The position numbers were made by a program, and so were the translations under genes. 64,000 nt of DNA, taken from contig CM053275.1 in assembly GCA_028583415.1 (NCBI GenBank), positions 5,563,040 through 5,627,039 on the forward strand. Direction: 5' to 3'. Positions 1 to 11,687 of this stretch are shown in pieces (position 1 is the first letter of the stretch; each line of letters opens with the position of its first letter). The DNA comes from Protea cynaroides (taxonomy: Eukaryota; Streptophyta; Magnoliopsida; Proteales; Proteaceae). The notes under the pieces were generated by a model. That model worked only from the letters and a program-made list of their open reading frames with translations. It was not told where the DNA came from and did not search any database.

Positions 1-3000
1 AGTGATATTGATTAAACAGCATAAAGTGATAGATGCAGAAGACACTTGGCAACAAACTATATCTAACATGGTTCAAATCTAATAGAAAAAAATGTACCAT
101 GAAAATGGAGTTATTTAGAGCACAGCAATACCCACCGTACGCATCACATAAAGGTAATATGGGAGAATGGCAATTCTTCCATACTCATCTTTCTCAAACT
201 TCATAAAATTTGAAGGGCTGAAAAAGCGTCGACATTTTGGGCCAATCTGCTCTGCACATACAGATGCAATATGGCAGAAATCTTCATAGTTCATCTGCGA
301 CAAGGCACTCCAAGAATTACACTAGTCAGAATGTTTGGACTCAACAAGTTAAAGTGAGATTAAGACTAGAAGCCTTGAGAAAACATTTAATGAATCACAG
401 GTCAGAGGGGACCAAAACCAAGACAAAATAATTTAACTTTAAAGAAACTGATTTCCAATACCAGTCAAAAGAAACTGCAATCTAACTTATCATCCAAAAA
501 AAAGGACTCCGACAAAACAAGTTTAAATGCAGCATAGTACCAAAACAGAAGTAGATCAAAGTGAAAATGAAATGAACCTTCTCAGCACCAGTGGCGTCAT
601 CAATGACACAATTTTCTCTTAAGCAAACCCACATGGCGTCTAGATCATCAGCATTGAGCAAAAGATCTGACTGCTTCTGCAAAAGTGTTGTGAGAAACTT
701 TAATATACTTGAATATAATTATCTTACTAAACAATCAAGCCTGCAATGGAAATAAATTGAATGATAACCACAATGACAAGGTCGAGCACAGAGTAAACAC
801 CTGCACAGGCCTGTAAATGAACTAGCAACACATACAATGGAAAAGAAAGAACTGAGTTTAAGTTGAACTACGGTGTTAAGGGGGAATGGAACACCCGACA
901 CAGCCCACAAAATTAAGTGTAAAAATACTAAACCAAAAACAGAATCAAGCAGTGCAGGCAACAAATATCAATGACATAAAGATACCTTTAGAAAACGGTA
1001 CTTTGCCAACCTTTCAACCCTGTTACTGATAGATCCTTCTTCAGGTTTCTGCAACATAGAAATAGCCCCCAAAAAAGCAGTGAGAAAAGCAAAACAAGAT
1101 ATTAATAAATGGTTATGTTCATGTGATTAGAATTTCACCTATGTAGTCAAGCAAAAATCTTAATACAAGAATTCCACCGATGCTATGTTCAGCTTGAAAA
1201 GCACAACTCCAACAGAAACACTAAAAAATTCTTTTTCACAACCAAGTGACCACCCAACAGAGATCAACTCTATTTACACCAAAAGTGCACTAGCTCATTT
1301 AAACCATTGGAAGTGCAAGTCTTTCTTGCTTTCCAATTGTAACAAGCATGACATGTTGGCCTTCCCTATTGGAGCTACAAAAGCTCAGGTATTCACTCTC
1401 CCCAGTCACCACATGGCTTGATACCCCACTTGGAACGGGCAAGCCAGCACAAAACTGAGTGCCACCCAACAAGTCTTACCTAACAGCAGCATCCAGCAGA
1501 GCAGCAATTCTGCCAATGAATAAGCACACCAGAAGGAACAGGAAAATCCAGAACTACTGGTTCCTATATTTGTCCTTAACTGAAACTATGGAATTTATAA
1601 GATAATGCAAATGCGTCAAGATAATAGAGCCAACCACCCAAGTAAACAATTGTGAAGCATGCCTTTCTGTAGAAGCTCGGAATTGTGCCAGCTTCAGCAT
1701 TCTTCTGTTGCTTCTCTTTAAAAATCTCAAGCAAGATTCTCTTTGTTTCAAGCTCTGCCAGTCAAATTGGCAATGTGTAAGATAAAGGAAAATATATCCT
1801 AAGATTCGGCAAAAATAAGCAACTGAATAAAAGTGACCCGGCTAACCGAGATCCTTGTTTCAAAATGTCAGTAATATGTTTCATGGTGCATATTTATCCC
1901 ATACGCATTTACTGTTGAGGAACAAACTTTTAAGGGGGAAATTTTAATTATTAAACTTTTAAGGGGGGAAATTTTAAATTATTCTTTTATTCTGTAGTTA
2001 TATATGCTTGTTGTAAGTATGTGTACTTAAAGATCATATAAGAAATATTCCTAATCATAAAAAGAAGATTAGTATCTGATGTCTAGGCCAGGCCTAGTCA
2101 TTGAAATGGCACAGATAAATGACTAGTCATCAAATAACAACTACAACTATACAGTACATTGGCATAAACATTAGTAGTCAACAACATCTGCAATGTTTCC
2201 TCTTTATCTTTAGGATGGCACAAATTTTAAGACTACTGGTTAAAGTGACAAAGAAAAAATCCGGAAGAGATCCACCCTAGAATTCCTCAAGGTCCTATAA
2301 TTCAATAAAACCCCAACTAGGGTCGTTACGAATATAACAGTAATAATATAACTAAAGCCACAGGTAGGGCTACGTTTTATGTGGAAGATGAATTCTTAAT
2401 TTCAAGTTCTCAACAAATTTTGTTGGATATGTATTCTGATGAACACGTTTTATGTGTGAATTTAGGGCATAAAATATACATCTCTTATTCTATTTATGAT
2501 GTTTTTTGGGTAGTTAATGTTGATTTTATTTTTGTTGGGTGTAGGTGAAAGAATGGAGAAATTTGAGCTTGAAAAGATCATTTTATGAATTTTTGGTGAT
2601 CCTGTCCAGTTAACTCACTTAGTCAACTCAGCAGCCGGGCATAAGATGACTTTATGAGGAGAGCCACGAATTTTGTGTATAAGATCAGCCTTGGGCCAAG
2701 TCAAAGAGTAGTCCAATCTCATGTGAAAGATTTCATTCTCTTGAGAAAATATTCCTTAGTTATTTGGAATCAAATTTACAAGATTGGCATGGCATGGAAG
2801 AATGGAAAGCTCCAATCGATTATGGAAGTTTTCAAGAAGAGATAATGATGCTAAAGATATGATGAGTTGGTGCAAGATTTTTTCTACTCAATAATCGTCC
2901 ACATATAATGAACCTACAAGATTGGAATTTGGTTACCAAAATTATCTCCACAAAATCTCTTGTAATCCAATTGTAAAAATTGATTGTGATCTTTACTCAC

Positions 3001-4322
3001 TTGTATATATATGTGATGCTCAGCAATAGAAAAACCATCCAAGAATTCTATTATGAGTTTTTTTTAATTTTGAGAATTTATGAGAGAGTTTGACATTCTT
3101 AGTTTTTTCTTTTCAAGTTGTGTTCTTCTTGCTTAAGTTTATTTATTTTTTTTTTTTTTTTTAAGTTCTAATTTCAGATTTAGAACTTTGTAGTAGGATA
3201 GATAAATATAGGTTGTACCCCATTACTAATTTAATTTAGGGGAGAAAACTCCATTTGTAATCATTTGCACATCGCCTTGGAGTGACAACAAGACGACGAG
3301 CAACGACAGAGAAATCTTCTATCGAGATAAGTTTTTCTTATGCTCTTTTACTTTTAATTTCGTTCCTTTCTTGCAATAGATCTGTGTTACTTTATGATTA
3401 GTAGTTTCGTAAATTTTTGTACCGTTATGATTGGTTATTATTGTTTTTATTGCTTGATTAATTTTTATTTGAAGTGATTAGGGTGTTAATTCAATCAAAT
3501 CTCTTTGGTACACTTTGCCTTATTTGAGTTAGGATAATAGCGATTCCTCCCTGAGATCGACCCGTTACTGCACGATACCGTGCACTTGCAGTTACATACA
3601 TATTTAATTTACATCATACTCTTCAGCCATACTATAGCAAACAACTATATAATCGCAAACATGAAGTAGAAAAGCCTTTGCCCCAAGAGACCACAAAATT
3701 ATAATCAAAAGTTACCCAACAATTGGATCATCTCATATTTGGGAAACAAGCAATTACATTATCCAAAAGGCCACCGTGGTTGCCAGCGGGAGAAAGGAAG
3801 AGACCAATCAACCCAACTTAACCAAGGAAAGTCCCATTCTGAATAACCAACCCTTCACTACCATCGCAGTCTATAGAGTTTACACAAACTGCCACTCAAC
3901 CATCATCCAGACGAATATCCCAGTAAAACCCCCAAGTAGATTAAGCACTTATACTGACAAGGACTGACAAGGAACAGTAAAAGGTGGACAAAATTCATAA
4001 GTAAGCTACTCAAGCTTACACAATCTATTATTCTAGTGAAGCATTTAACTACTTTTAAATAATTTTTAACACCAATTGAGGCAAATAAACAGGTAGAAAT
4101 AAATGAGTCAACTAACTACATAATTTGAAATTATCCATGTGCTCCCATAAGACAAATAAAATGATCAATGTCGGAAAACAGACCCATCAGAGCTTCGGAG
4201 CCGAGACCAGCGCTGGATCCAATGAAATTCCGAAGGTTTCGAACCCACAACATGGAGGACGCCGGGGGGATCTTTCTTGGCGTTGTTTCATGGCCTTCCC
4301 CATCGCTGGAGCCGCTGTACAT
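1..4322 (-). CDS. TON2: TONNEAU2/FASS, PP2A B''-type regulatory subunit (5' part, runs off left edge)
   Basis: Regulatory subunit of protein phosphatase 2A. In plants it works with TON1 and TRM proteins to organise cortical microtubules and the preprophase band. Five coding exons read on the minus strand: 4184-4322 (46 residues beginning MYSGSSDGEGHETTPRKIP), 1663-1754 (ETKRILLEIFKEKQQKNAEA..IPSFYRK), 986-1048 (KPEEGSISNRVERLAKYRFLK), 578-676 (KQSDLLLNADDLDAMWV..GAEK) and about 136-294 (MNYEDFCHIASVCAEQIGPK..YVMRT). They join in frame and follow the Arabidopsis TON2 N-terminus almost residue for residue. The EF-hand-like C-terminal half must lie left of base 1. Intron 1 is about 2.4 kb. Intron 2 (1049-1662) has a GC donor. 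The ATG at 4322 is chosen because the protein starts there in the family; an upstream in-frame Met at 4355 is probably 5' UTR. Confidence 0.93.
1049..1662 (-). other. GC-AG intron in TON2
   Basis: Reading the minus strand, exon 2 ends ...AGAAAG and the intron begins GCATGC, not GT. The acceptor is TTGCAG just before position 1048. Homology fixes the junction exactly (SFYRK joined to KPEEG), and no GT nearby would keep the frame and sequence. GC donors are a known minor class, usually with a GCAAGT consensus, which this one matches poorly. Confidence 0.75.
3250..3610 (+). mobile_element. LTR-retrotransposon remnant in TON2 intron 1
   Basis: This part of intron 1 ends with a block reading CTCCCTGAGATCGACCC, then ACGATACCGTGCACTTGC. 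That resembles the 3' end of LTRs of plant Ty3/Gypsy elements (Athila/Tat type) just before the primer binding site. No partner LTR, target duplication or coding region was found, so it is a fragment or an eroded solo LTR. The AT-rich stretch from about 2380 may belong to it. Confidence 0.35.
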
Positions 4323-4565
4323 GATTTCTCTTTCGTCTTCTCCGATCGTCTTCAAATAATCCTTAATCTTCCACAGCCGTCGAATTCATGAAAAAATCCA
4401 TGAACAAGGGCACATTACCGATACAAAACCCTGTTTACAAGAGCTTCTTCGCTTGAAGAAGCTTGAGAAATAGTAGTTCTTCTGCAGGAAGAATGCACAC
4501 GGGAATCGAACAGCAGGAGAGAGGCAAAAATAAAATAAAATAAAATGGTTCGTGACCGATTCTAA

Positions 4566-4576
4566 CCCAACGGCTA
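4566..4576 (+). promoter_or_regulatory. MSA element in TON2 promoter
   Basis: CCCAACGGCTA matches the full consensus YCYAACGGYYA of the mitosis-specific activator element bound by three-repeat MYB factors. It lies about 245 bp upstream of the TON2 start codon, on the opposite strand to the gene. The element works in either orientation in known promoters. Confidence 0.55.
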
Positions 4577-4645
4577 AAACGTCGTTCATGTCACCGGTTT
4601 TTAACTTAGGTTATGTTTGGCAGTCAACAAGAAAAATAAAAAAAA

Positions 4646-5301
4646 GGGAAAAATTAAGCATACCTCCCCCTATATTTGCCGGTAACCTAGGTACCTCCCC
4701 AAACGTGTCCCAAACGTTTCAAATAATTACAATGATATCTCTTAAAATCAAAACTAATTACAAAATACCCTAATCCGTATGTCATTTTATGTTAGTTTTC
4801 AAAGGTTTTAAGCGTTTCTGGCTAATTTCCAATGGATTTTAGTTTGGATCAGAGTCAGCATTTTCAAGAGAGAGAGAGAAGAAATGGAGGTGGAAACTTA
4901 CCAAAGAAGAGGAGAGAGAGGGAGAAATGAAATGAGATTTCTAATATAAGGATTTGGGAGGGTTAACTCAAGTGCCGAAAGAGAAGCCTACCGTCAATGG
5001 ATGTGATGCCGATAGTATAGTCGCAGCAAGCTTGCGGTGAAGAAAAAAAGTTCAAGACCAGTTTCATATGATCGTTTGAATGACGAAAAGGTATGAAAGT
5101 TTAAATAAAATAAGAAAGTTAAAAATGTCATTTCCAGAAGGAAGTGACTATTTGCTTCTAAAGCATATAGGGGTATAATTTGTCCATTTATTTTTAAGTT
5201 TAACACCATTTAAAAAGGTAATAACAGTTGTAATTGTTTAAAAAGTTTGGGATGTATTTGGGATACATGCAAATTACTAGGGAGGTACATGTAGTTTTTC
5301 C
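4646..5301. mobile_element. Non-autonomous Mutator-like element
   Basis: The left end begins GGGAAAAATTAAGCATACCT. The right end, reverse complemented, begins GGAAAAACTACATGTACCTC. The similarity continues inwards for roughly 90 bases on each side (CCCAAACG..ATAATTACAA against CCCAAACT..ACAATTACAA), as in the long TIRs of MULEs. Both ends are flanked by an AAAATAAAAAAA-like tract, consistent with a 9-12 bp target duplication, although low complexity weakens that point. There is no transposase. It lies between the TON2 promoter and KNOLLE. Confidence 0.6.
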
Positions 5302-6253
5302 TAAAATAAAAAAACAAGACAAGAGGAAAAAGATGAGACAATGTTTTTTCTTATTCTGGGAATTACCTGCAAAAGTTTTTGCTTTGTGAAGTGGGATCAG
5401 TGATGGAAGACAGAAAAGACAATGCTTTCATGGTTTTAGAGCATTTGGGTATGTTAGTGGGAATGGTAGTGTTGCATTGGAAACACCTCTTTGAGGGACA
5501 AAGATTGATGGCTTCTTGAGCTACAGCAATTCCCCTTCTTTTTTTTTTTCTTTTTTTTTTCTTTCTTGGCATGATGAAGAACCATATATGGAGATTCAAA
5601 AATTAATTGTTGATGAAAACTACTACTTCAAAGAAGGAAGAAGAGCACAAAAATAACTTCCAACAAAATAATGGACCTGTAATTGACAATTGTGACTGCC
5701 AGTGCTTACAGAAACACTGTTAGAACTCCATGAACAATTGACTGACAGTGCTATTGTAGCACTCAAAAGCAAACAGCCACATTCATAGAACTCCATGAAC
5801 TCCAATTTCAAACCTTTTGACTGTTCCCAGTTATAGTTAACCAGATGACATATGATGAAGGAAAAAGTAGTGTCCCACATCCATTCATTCCATGGCACTC
5901 TTTCATGTTTTGGGAATTTGGATGCAGAACCTCTGGATCCTCTTCCCCCACCTGGTGACCACCCAACACTTTTGGAGTTCATTCAGAGCACATATGATCA
6001 TGGTTGAAGGGACTGAACAAAAATCCTTCCCCCCTTTCTGTATTCACTATCTCTGTTGGTCATTAACCTGAATTTGAGCCGAGAGGTTGGAAGATCAAAC
6101 AATGAATTAATCAAATCTCTAATTCATACATGAACCAGCAAGCTTATCAACAACCCTAATCTCACAGAAGGATAAAAGAATTAAAGAATCAATACAGAAC
6201 CAAGAGGAGCATCAGCGCAACTCCCCCAAATTTGGAAACAAAACAGAAAGTTT
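5302..6253. other. Spacer between MULE and KNOLLE stop codon
   Basis: No gene is recognised. A 119-codon minus-strand reading frame (5623-5982) has no signal peptide, no known motif and a composition typical of chance ORFs. The segment just right of 6000 should contain the KNOLLE 3' UTR. Short T-rich tracts lie near 5538-5565. Confidence 0.4.
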
Positions 6254-7192
6254 CTATGAATGATTGAAACTGACGGCTACAGGGATGACAATGACAAGGA
6301 TTAGGATGAGGAGCAGGATTATACCCAGACACATCCACTTCCTGCTGCTTCTCTGGTAACCTTTGGCAGTTCTGAGATTTTCGGTTCCGGCTTTAACGTA
6401 ATGAGCAGCGTTCATGACATGGTGTTCGATGTCATCCATCTGCTCTCCTTGAGCTTCCACCATCACTGCCATGTCCAAGAATACCTGATGCAACTCAAGC
6501 AAGCTCCTTTCGATCTCTTTAGCTGCATCGTGCCTGTCCTGTATCTCCACCACTGTTTCAAGCACTTTCCCCCTTCCATGCTCTTGTACTGCCTGCTGTA
6601 AGAAATCCTCTCCTCCCCCAACGCTCGATATGATCTTCTCAATCACCTCCTCCTCCGGGTACTCCCCTGTCACCGTAAAGTATCGACGCCCCACTGTCTC
6701 CTTGTACTCTGTCATCATCCTCTGCCTCAGCTCCTGGAAATCCATCATAAGTTCCTTCAGCTTCTTCCGCAGGCCATTAGTGACTGACGTACGCGTCCTG
6801 TCTATTGGGGTTCCTTCCCTATAACCAGAGAGCCTCCGATTGGCAGCATTAGCTCGGTCCATGTCCTCAAGCTGGAATTTGATGGCTCTGGCCTTCTTGA
6901 GCACGGTAACGACGTCGCCATTAATCCTGCTACGTAGAGATTTCAGCGCATCCGGCTTGTGCAGAGATTTGCTCTCCTCGTTTGCTTCCTGCAATCGGCC
7001 CAATATATCTCGGATGGAGCCCATCTCTTCCTTCACCTTCTCGGCCTCCTTCAAGAACAGGGCTAGGTTACGATCCACCTGATTCGAGGTTGCTGCAGTC
7101 ATCTCCACGTCGGGACCGGCCTCCAGATCTTTCATGGCCTCTTTCTTGAGGTCAACATAGCTGGTAAATGACTTTGTCATCAGGTCGTTCAT
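6254..7192 (-). CDS. KN: KNOLLE-type cytokinesis syntaxin (SYP111), Qa-SNARE
   Basis: Plasma-membrane/cell-plate Qa-SNARE that drives fusion of Golgi-derived vesicles at the forming cell plate. The 312 residues are close to Arabidopsis KNOLLE (310) and start with the same MNDLMTKSF..SYVDLKK. Order: N-terminal Habc bundle (about 35-160) with TAVTNGLRKKLKE-like text (here TSVTNGLRKKLKELM), linker with SEYKETV-like YKETVGRRYFTVTGE, SNARE helix (about 205-275) with the zero-layer Gln in VEAQGEQMDDIE, and a C-terminal anchor from WMCLGIILLLILILVIVIP (about 286-306). The CDS has no intron. An 83-bp intron (7198-7280) sits in the 5' UTR, six bases before the ATG. KNOLLE is transcribed at G2/M, and the promoter carries three MSA cores. 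Confidence 0.95.
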   Translation of the reverse strand: MNDLMTKSFTSYVDLKKEAMKDLEAGPDVEMTAATSNQVDRNLALFLKEAEKVKEEMGSIRDILGRLQEANEESKSLHKPDALKSLRSRINGDVVTVLKKARAIKFQLEDMDRANAANRRLSGYREGTPIDRTRTSVTNGLRKKLKELMMDFQELRQRMMTEYKETVGRRYFTVTGEYPEEEVIEKIISSVGGGEDFLQQAVQEHGRGKVLETVVEIQDRHDAAKEIERSLLELHQVFLDMAVMVEAQGEQMDDIEHHVMNAAHYVKAGTENLRTAKGYQRSSRKWMCLGIILLLILILVIVIPVAVSFNHS

Positions 7193-7197
7193 CTTTC

Positions 7198-7280
7198 CTG
7201 CAAATCGACACTATCAATTAAATCAGCCATATATTGCCATTTTTTTCTATTAAAATCGAGAAACAGCAGCAGATACATAC
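7198..7280 (-). other. Predicted 5' UTR intron of KNOLLE
   Basis: On the minus strand the segment begins GTATGTATCT after AGAAAG and ends TTTGCAG, followed by GAAAG and the start codon. Donor and acceptor both fit the plant consensus. Confidence 0.6.
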
Positions 7281-7442
7281 CTTTCTTTCTCGAGGACGAA
7301 CTCTAGGGAAAGAGGAAGAACTTCAGGGAATACTGGTTTGAAGCCGACTTTGGTAGAGTGTTCCAAAATGTAAATCTATGATAGCGCAACTGCTTAGCAA
7401 ATTGATGTTGAAGACATTTATTTAAAATCTGAAGATAACAAA

Positions 7443-7525
7443 TAGCCGTTGTAAGAAGCAACGGCTATATTTTGATTTTGTCTAAATGATCTAATTTTCA
7501 ATTTGGTTTTCAGTAGTAACGGCTA
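7443..7525. promoter_or_regulatory. Three MSA cores in KNOLLE promoter
   Basis: AACGGCTA occurs at 7460-7467 and 7518-7525 on the plus strand and at 7443-7450 on the minus strand. The first two sites in map order form an inverted pair nine bases apart (ATAGCCGTT then AACGGCTAT). They lie 250-335 bp upstream of the start codon. A TATA-like TAAATAA (minus strand) is at about 7417-7425, between the sites and the gene. The core AACGGYYA is exact, but the flanking YCY is not. Confidence 0.65.
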
Positions 7526-8000
7526 TCTTTCTCTCTCCTCCATTTCTAAAATTTTTCTTTTACTGGAATCCAAAGATTGCTCTAGTTTTAAAATTCTTTA
7601 GCTTTGACAGCTCCCTTGAGCCTTTGCTTACGGTTAATATATAACAATGGAAAAGGAAGTACTTTGTCTCTCTCTCTTCCTTGATATACGGCCCCCTCTA
7701 TATTCCAAGTGACCCATTACGGTTCTTCCTGTACTGTCATTTTCCCCACTAGCGTATAAGATTCCAATATACCTCGCTAAATGTGTAAATCCCTTAGTCC
7801 TTTTACCAAAGCAATTGCATGATCTTCGGTTTGGTTTATGCCTGTCTTTCCACCAAATCCCTTCTGCTTTCCAGCCCAACCCCATCCATAGACAATAACA
7901 GTTTCATAACTTAACAGATTTTCAAGGACCTAACAGAACAGTACAACTCAATCTCACCGTAAATCTTCGCTTTCTCTCTCTTCCCCATCGCTTCTCCATC

Positions 8001-8025
8001 CATATCTATATATATATATATATAA
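8001..8025. repeat. TA microsatellite
   Basis: Short run of TA dinucleotides just left of the 8146-8489 MITE. Confidence 0.8.
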
Positions 8026-8145
8026 AGGCTTTAGAAACCAGGAAATGGTAACTGGGTTTCTTTGGAATTAGCTCAGGTGATGTGTCTTGTTGGCTGTTAT
8101 GACCCCATATGGGGAAATGAAGCCTGTATTCAATCTTTTCACATC

Positions 8146-8489
8146 GGTTGTGTTTGGTTGAAAGGGGAATTGAAGGGAAGGGAAGTGAAATTTTTAAATT
8201 TAAAAAAGAAAAATTTTGTAATGATTGCAACTCACGCTATCGCATTGCTACGTAACTAATTCCAAATCATTCCATATTTAGTTATTAACTTACACTTCAC
8301 TTTGCATCAATCCCATGCATTTTTAAAAGTTTTAAAAAAATTTACATTTTATTAGTATTATTGCTACATATGTTAAGAAATTTAGGTAGTTTATACAATC
8401 ATTTTGTGTTACAACTATAAAAGTTTCATTTTTAAGTTTAAAAATTTCTCTTCCCTTCCCCTCAATTCCCCTTGCAACCAAACACAGCC
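8146..8489. mobile_element. MITE, family A copy 1 (TIR GGYTGTGTTTGGTTG)
   Basis: The left end is GGTTGTGTTTGGTTG followed by AAAGGGGAATTGAAGGG. The right end, reverse complemented, is GGCTGTGTTTGGTTG followed by CAAGGGGAATTGAGGGG. The terminal inverted repeats run on for more than 50 bases with few mismatches. The interior is AT-rich with no ORF. No clear target duplication was seen. A second member of the family is at about 52302-52607. Confidence 0.75.
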
Positions 8490-9668
8490 ATTAGAAAACC
8501 AAGAAAAGGAAAAAAAAAAAAAAAAAAAAAAAGGAAGATCATGTAGATTGGGGAATGGGAGTGACGGGACTTCAAATTGAAAGTGTATTACACTGCCTTC
8601 TTTTTTGTATCTTTTGGGTCTTTGTCATCACCTCCAATAATGATGTCTTACAGTTCCAGTATCATGGTCACTTTCTTCCCTGTCTACATCTTTCCTGTAA
8701 AACCATCTCCATTTTATGGATGGTAACATTCCCGATGTCAAATAATTGCTTATTTTGGTCTGCATAAAAAGAACTAAAAAAAAAATCCAAGGACTGGTTG
8801 TAGTAGTTGTGATCTAATTTGCATATCAATATATTGCTACATGTTTGTTTGCCACTCTGTTTTGTAATCAAACACCCAATCTTATGTTCTTGTTGACCTG
8901 TTGTTCTCTCTGGCAAAGCCACCTGATTTTGAAAGTATATAGCCGGTAAAGGGTTGGTAACTGCTGCTTCAAATTTTCTACTGCCTCCAGGAACACCATA
9001 TATTCATATCTGAGTTGTCAATTCCAAGTTGTTTTATAGGAAGAATGGCCTGCATTCTTTTTCGTTGTAATATTTTTCAATCCAAGAGATTGCAGCTTTC
9101 TACAGGACAGCAAAGGTGGGGTAGCACTGTATAGCAGGGAATAGCTCAGTGTGTGTTGTCTTCTGATACCCTTCTTTAGAATTTAGTGTCATTGAACTGT
9201 ACCACAAATGGTGGATGTTTTAGATCAACCAGTTTGGTTTTCTTAGTTGTCTTTGTAGAGCCCATAGAGCCCCCTTGAGCTGGTATCAGTACTTATTATG
9301 CCATTATATGCAAGTGGGACTCCGATTGAGAGTGACAAAATCTATCCAGGGCTATTACTTATTACTGTTATAGAAAATCTCAAATCTCTCCCTTATGAGT
9401 ATGCTTTCAATGTATTTAGTTCTGCTAAAGGGTGCCGACAGTGACTTGGATCATGGAAGGAGACATAGAGCTCCTATCAGATGTTGAAGTCATATGCACC
9501 CATAGTTGGAGGTGCCGCATGAAGGCTTGCATTGGTGGTCATCATGTTCATGTGGTTTTGCATGTTACAGTGTAAGAACTCAAACAATAATTCCGAGACA
9601 GCCTCTTCAGACCTGTCTATGCTAGGTAGGACATAATTTGGATAAGCCATGTTGAATTCTCCACAGTT
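8490..9668. other. Intergenic, nothing recognised
   Basis: It begins with an A-rich tract (about 8511-8532). Both strands are broken by stops, and no protein family, RNA or terminal repeat was recognised. The last few hundred bases may be eroded upstream sequence of the kinase pseudogene. Confidence 0.4.
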
Positions 9669-11293
9669 ATGCATGTTTTGGTAATCGTTCTCCTGCCAAG
9701 GTCTACAGTGGAGTGGATCAAGCAGGCTGGATCGAATTCAGCTGGAGGTCCCCCACTATTAGGACCACAGGAAGGGAAGCAGTTCATGTTGGATGAGTCG
9801 GAGCATGCAACAAAGCAATTCAGTGAAAGCAATGTGATTGGACATGGTAGGTTCGGATTAGTCTACAAAGGTTTGCCATGTGATGGGACTGTTGTAGCAG
9901 TTAAAAGGCGTCCAGGTCCTCCCAGATAGGAATTTGTAGAAGAGGTAAAGTATTTTCATCCCAAACTGATGTCTTTGTTCAATTGTCTGTTTCATCAGTT
10001 ACAAGTGTGAAGTCTCACTTTTTCCATCGATCTGTTAGTAGATCCAGTATAACCTCCAACTTGACATATAACAATCAGATGTCTATATATTTGACCATTT
10101 TCGTTCCCTTGAGTGACAAGGCCAATGTTCTTCTTACAGGTTCTACTGATTTCTGAAGCCTTGGATTGAGGAGGAATTCTTAAGGCTTTCATGATTGCTT
10201 TACTGAAGGAGAAGGTCACTGCTATCTTTGAATGCCTTAAGAAAGGATCATTAGGACTTTATCCTTCTTAAAATATTTTTATGGTGCTTAATTTAATTGC
10301 CTAATTAAATAAAGTTTATCAGTATCTTAAAGAAAAAACTGTAACTTTTTATCATTTAGGTAGATGCCTGATAAGAACCATAAGACCCAATGGATTTTGC
10401 ATGGAATGTGACACTATCATGTGGTAAAACAGGCATGCTACCTGCCGGAGATTCAGCACCAAAACCTTGTTAAACCTCTTGGTTACTGCCAGGATAGCTC
10501 TCAAATGTTAGGTTTTTTTTTGTTGTATCACCCAATGGCAATGCATGTGGCCATCTATATGGTAAGTCACAATTTGTTGGAAATGATTCTGACCGTTAGT
10601 ATGCACAGCGTATACGAATGCTTATTCCTTTTGTAGAGATAGTAGACAAGGATCAAATACACAACTGGAGTTCAAGCAAAGGCTTTCCATAGCTCTAGGG
10701 GCAGCTAAAGGTAGATCTACCAACAAAATCCAATGAGGCTTCTTTCAACCTTGCCAAGGTAACTGAAGATATCATAAGTTCCCACCAAATATGAATTTGC
10801 AGGTCTCCATCATTTGCATTATCTGCAACCTCCTCTAGTACACAAGAACTTCAAAACAGTTAATGTCTTGGCTGATAAAAACTTCACTGCTGAAGTTTTA
10901 GATGCAGGGGTTTCTAAATTACTTGAAAGGATTGAAGAAGCAGGTCCTTCATCAAGGTCAATGGGCAGCAATGTTTTTCACGATCCAGAGTATATTCCTT
11001 ACTTTCACTGTCCTTTGTGTGAAGAATCCGATTAGGTTTTCTTTAATATTTGTCTGATCAACCATGGGTGCACTTGTTTAGGACAGGAGAAATCAATTTT
11101 CTCCTCCAAAACGAGTGATATATACAGCTTTGGGATATTTCTTTTGGAGATTATTACTGGACGGGAGGGTTCACTAATTAACCTGGGATCTGGTGAAAGC
11201 TTGGAGCAGTGGGTAAATAAGCAAGCTTTGTATAAACTTCATTTGCAAAATGCAGCTAGTGTTTCAGCAATTCATGTCCAAAATGATGTTTGA
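9669..11293 (+). pseudogene. Receptor-like/cytoplasmic protein kinase pseudogene
   Basis: Kinase homology is spread over five pieces with plausible splice borders. Up to 9944: FMLDESEHATKQFSES, the glycine loop GHGRFGLVYKG and the lysine motif VVAVKRR. 10433-10561: YLPEIQHQNLVKPLGYCQD. 10637-10710: LEFKQRLSIALGAAK. 10803-10989: LHYLQPPLVHKNFKTVNVL with DAGVSKLLE. 11087-11293: SDIYSFGIFLLEIITGREGS. A stop (TAG, 9927-9929) replaces the Gln expected in PRQEFVEEV. The reading ends soon after QWV, so the last third of the kinase fold is missing. The catalytic loop reads HKNFKTVN instead of HRDxKxxN, and DFG is DAG. Relatives of this family show similar changes, so the parent was probably already a pseudokinase. 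Confidence 0.75.
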
Positions 11294-11687
11294 ACACACT
11301 GAGGTAGGAAAGTTTTACAATACCAGCAAATAGCAAGTGCATCACAGTCCAATATATCCCCAAGTGATTCGTTGCTTTGAGTTGGGAGTGGTTAGGATGC
11401 ATCCTGTAGTACTAGCTGTGATGCAAATGTCTTCACTGTTGCTTGACTTCACAAGCTGAGGACATGGCCTGTTTCTGTAATTGATGGAAGAATGCAAACT
11501 AAATCTGCTTAACATCAGGTTTCTGAAAAGCATGTTGCTTTTCATTTCACCGTTACACAAACTTGTATAAAGGGGAATCTAATTTTGGTTTTCAAAACTA
11601 ATTTACCTCCAACATTTGAAGGTTGAATCACATGCAAGTTCAAATGATTTCGTTTACTGTCGGCTGGTCGGCAACTTCACTTTGGTC

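Noticed and set aside
5623..5982. 119-codon minus-strand frame
   Set aside because: No motif, signal or homology recognised, and it lies in a spacer next to a transposon. Length alone is compatible with chance.
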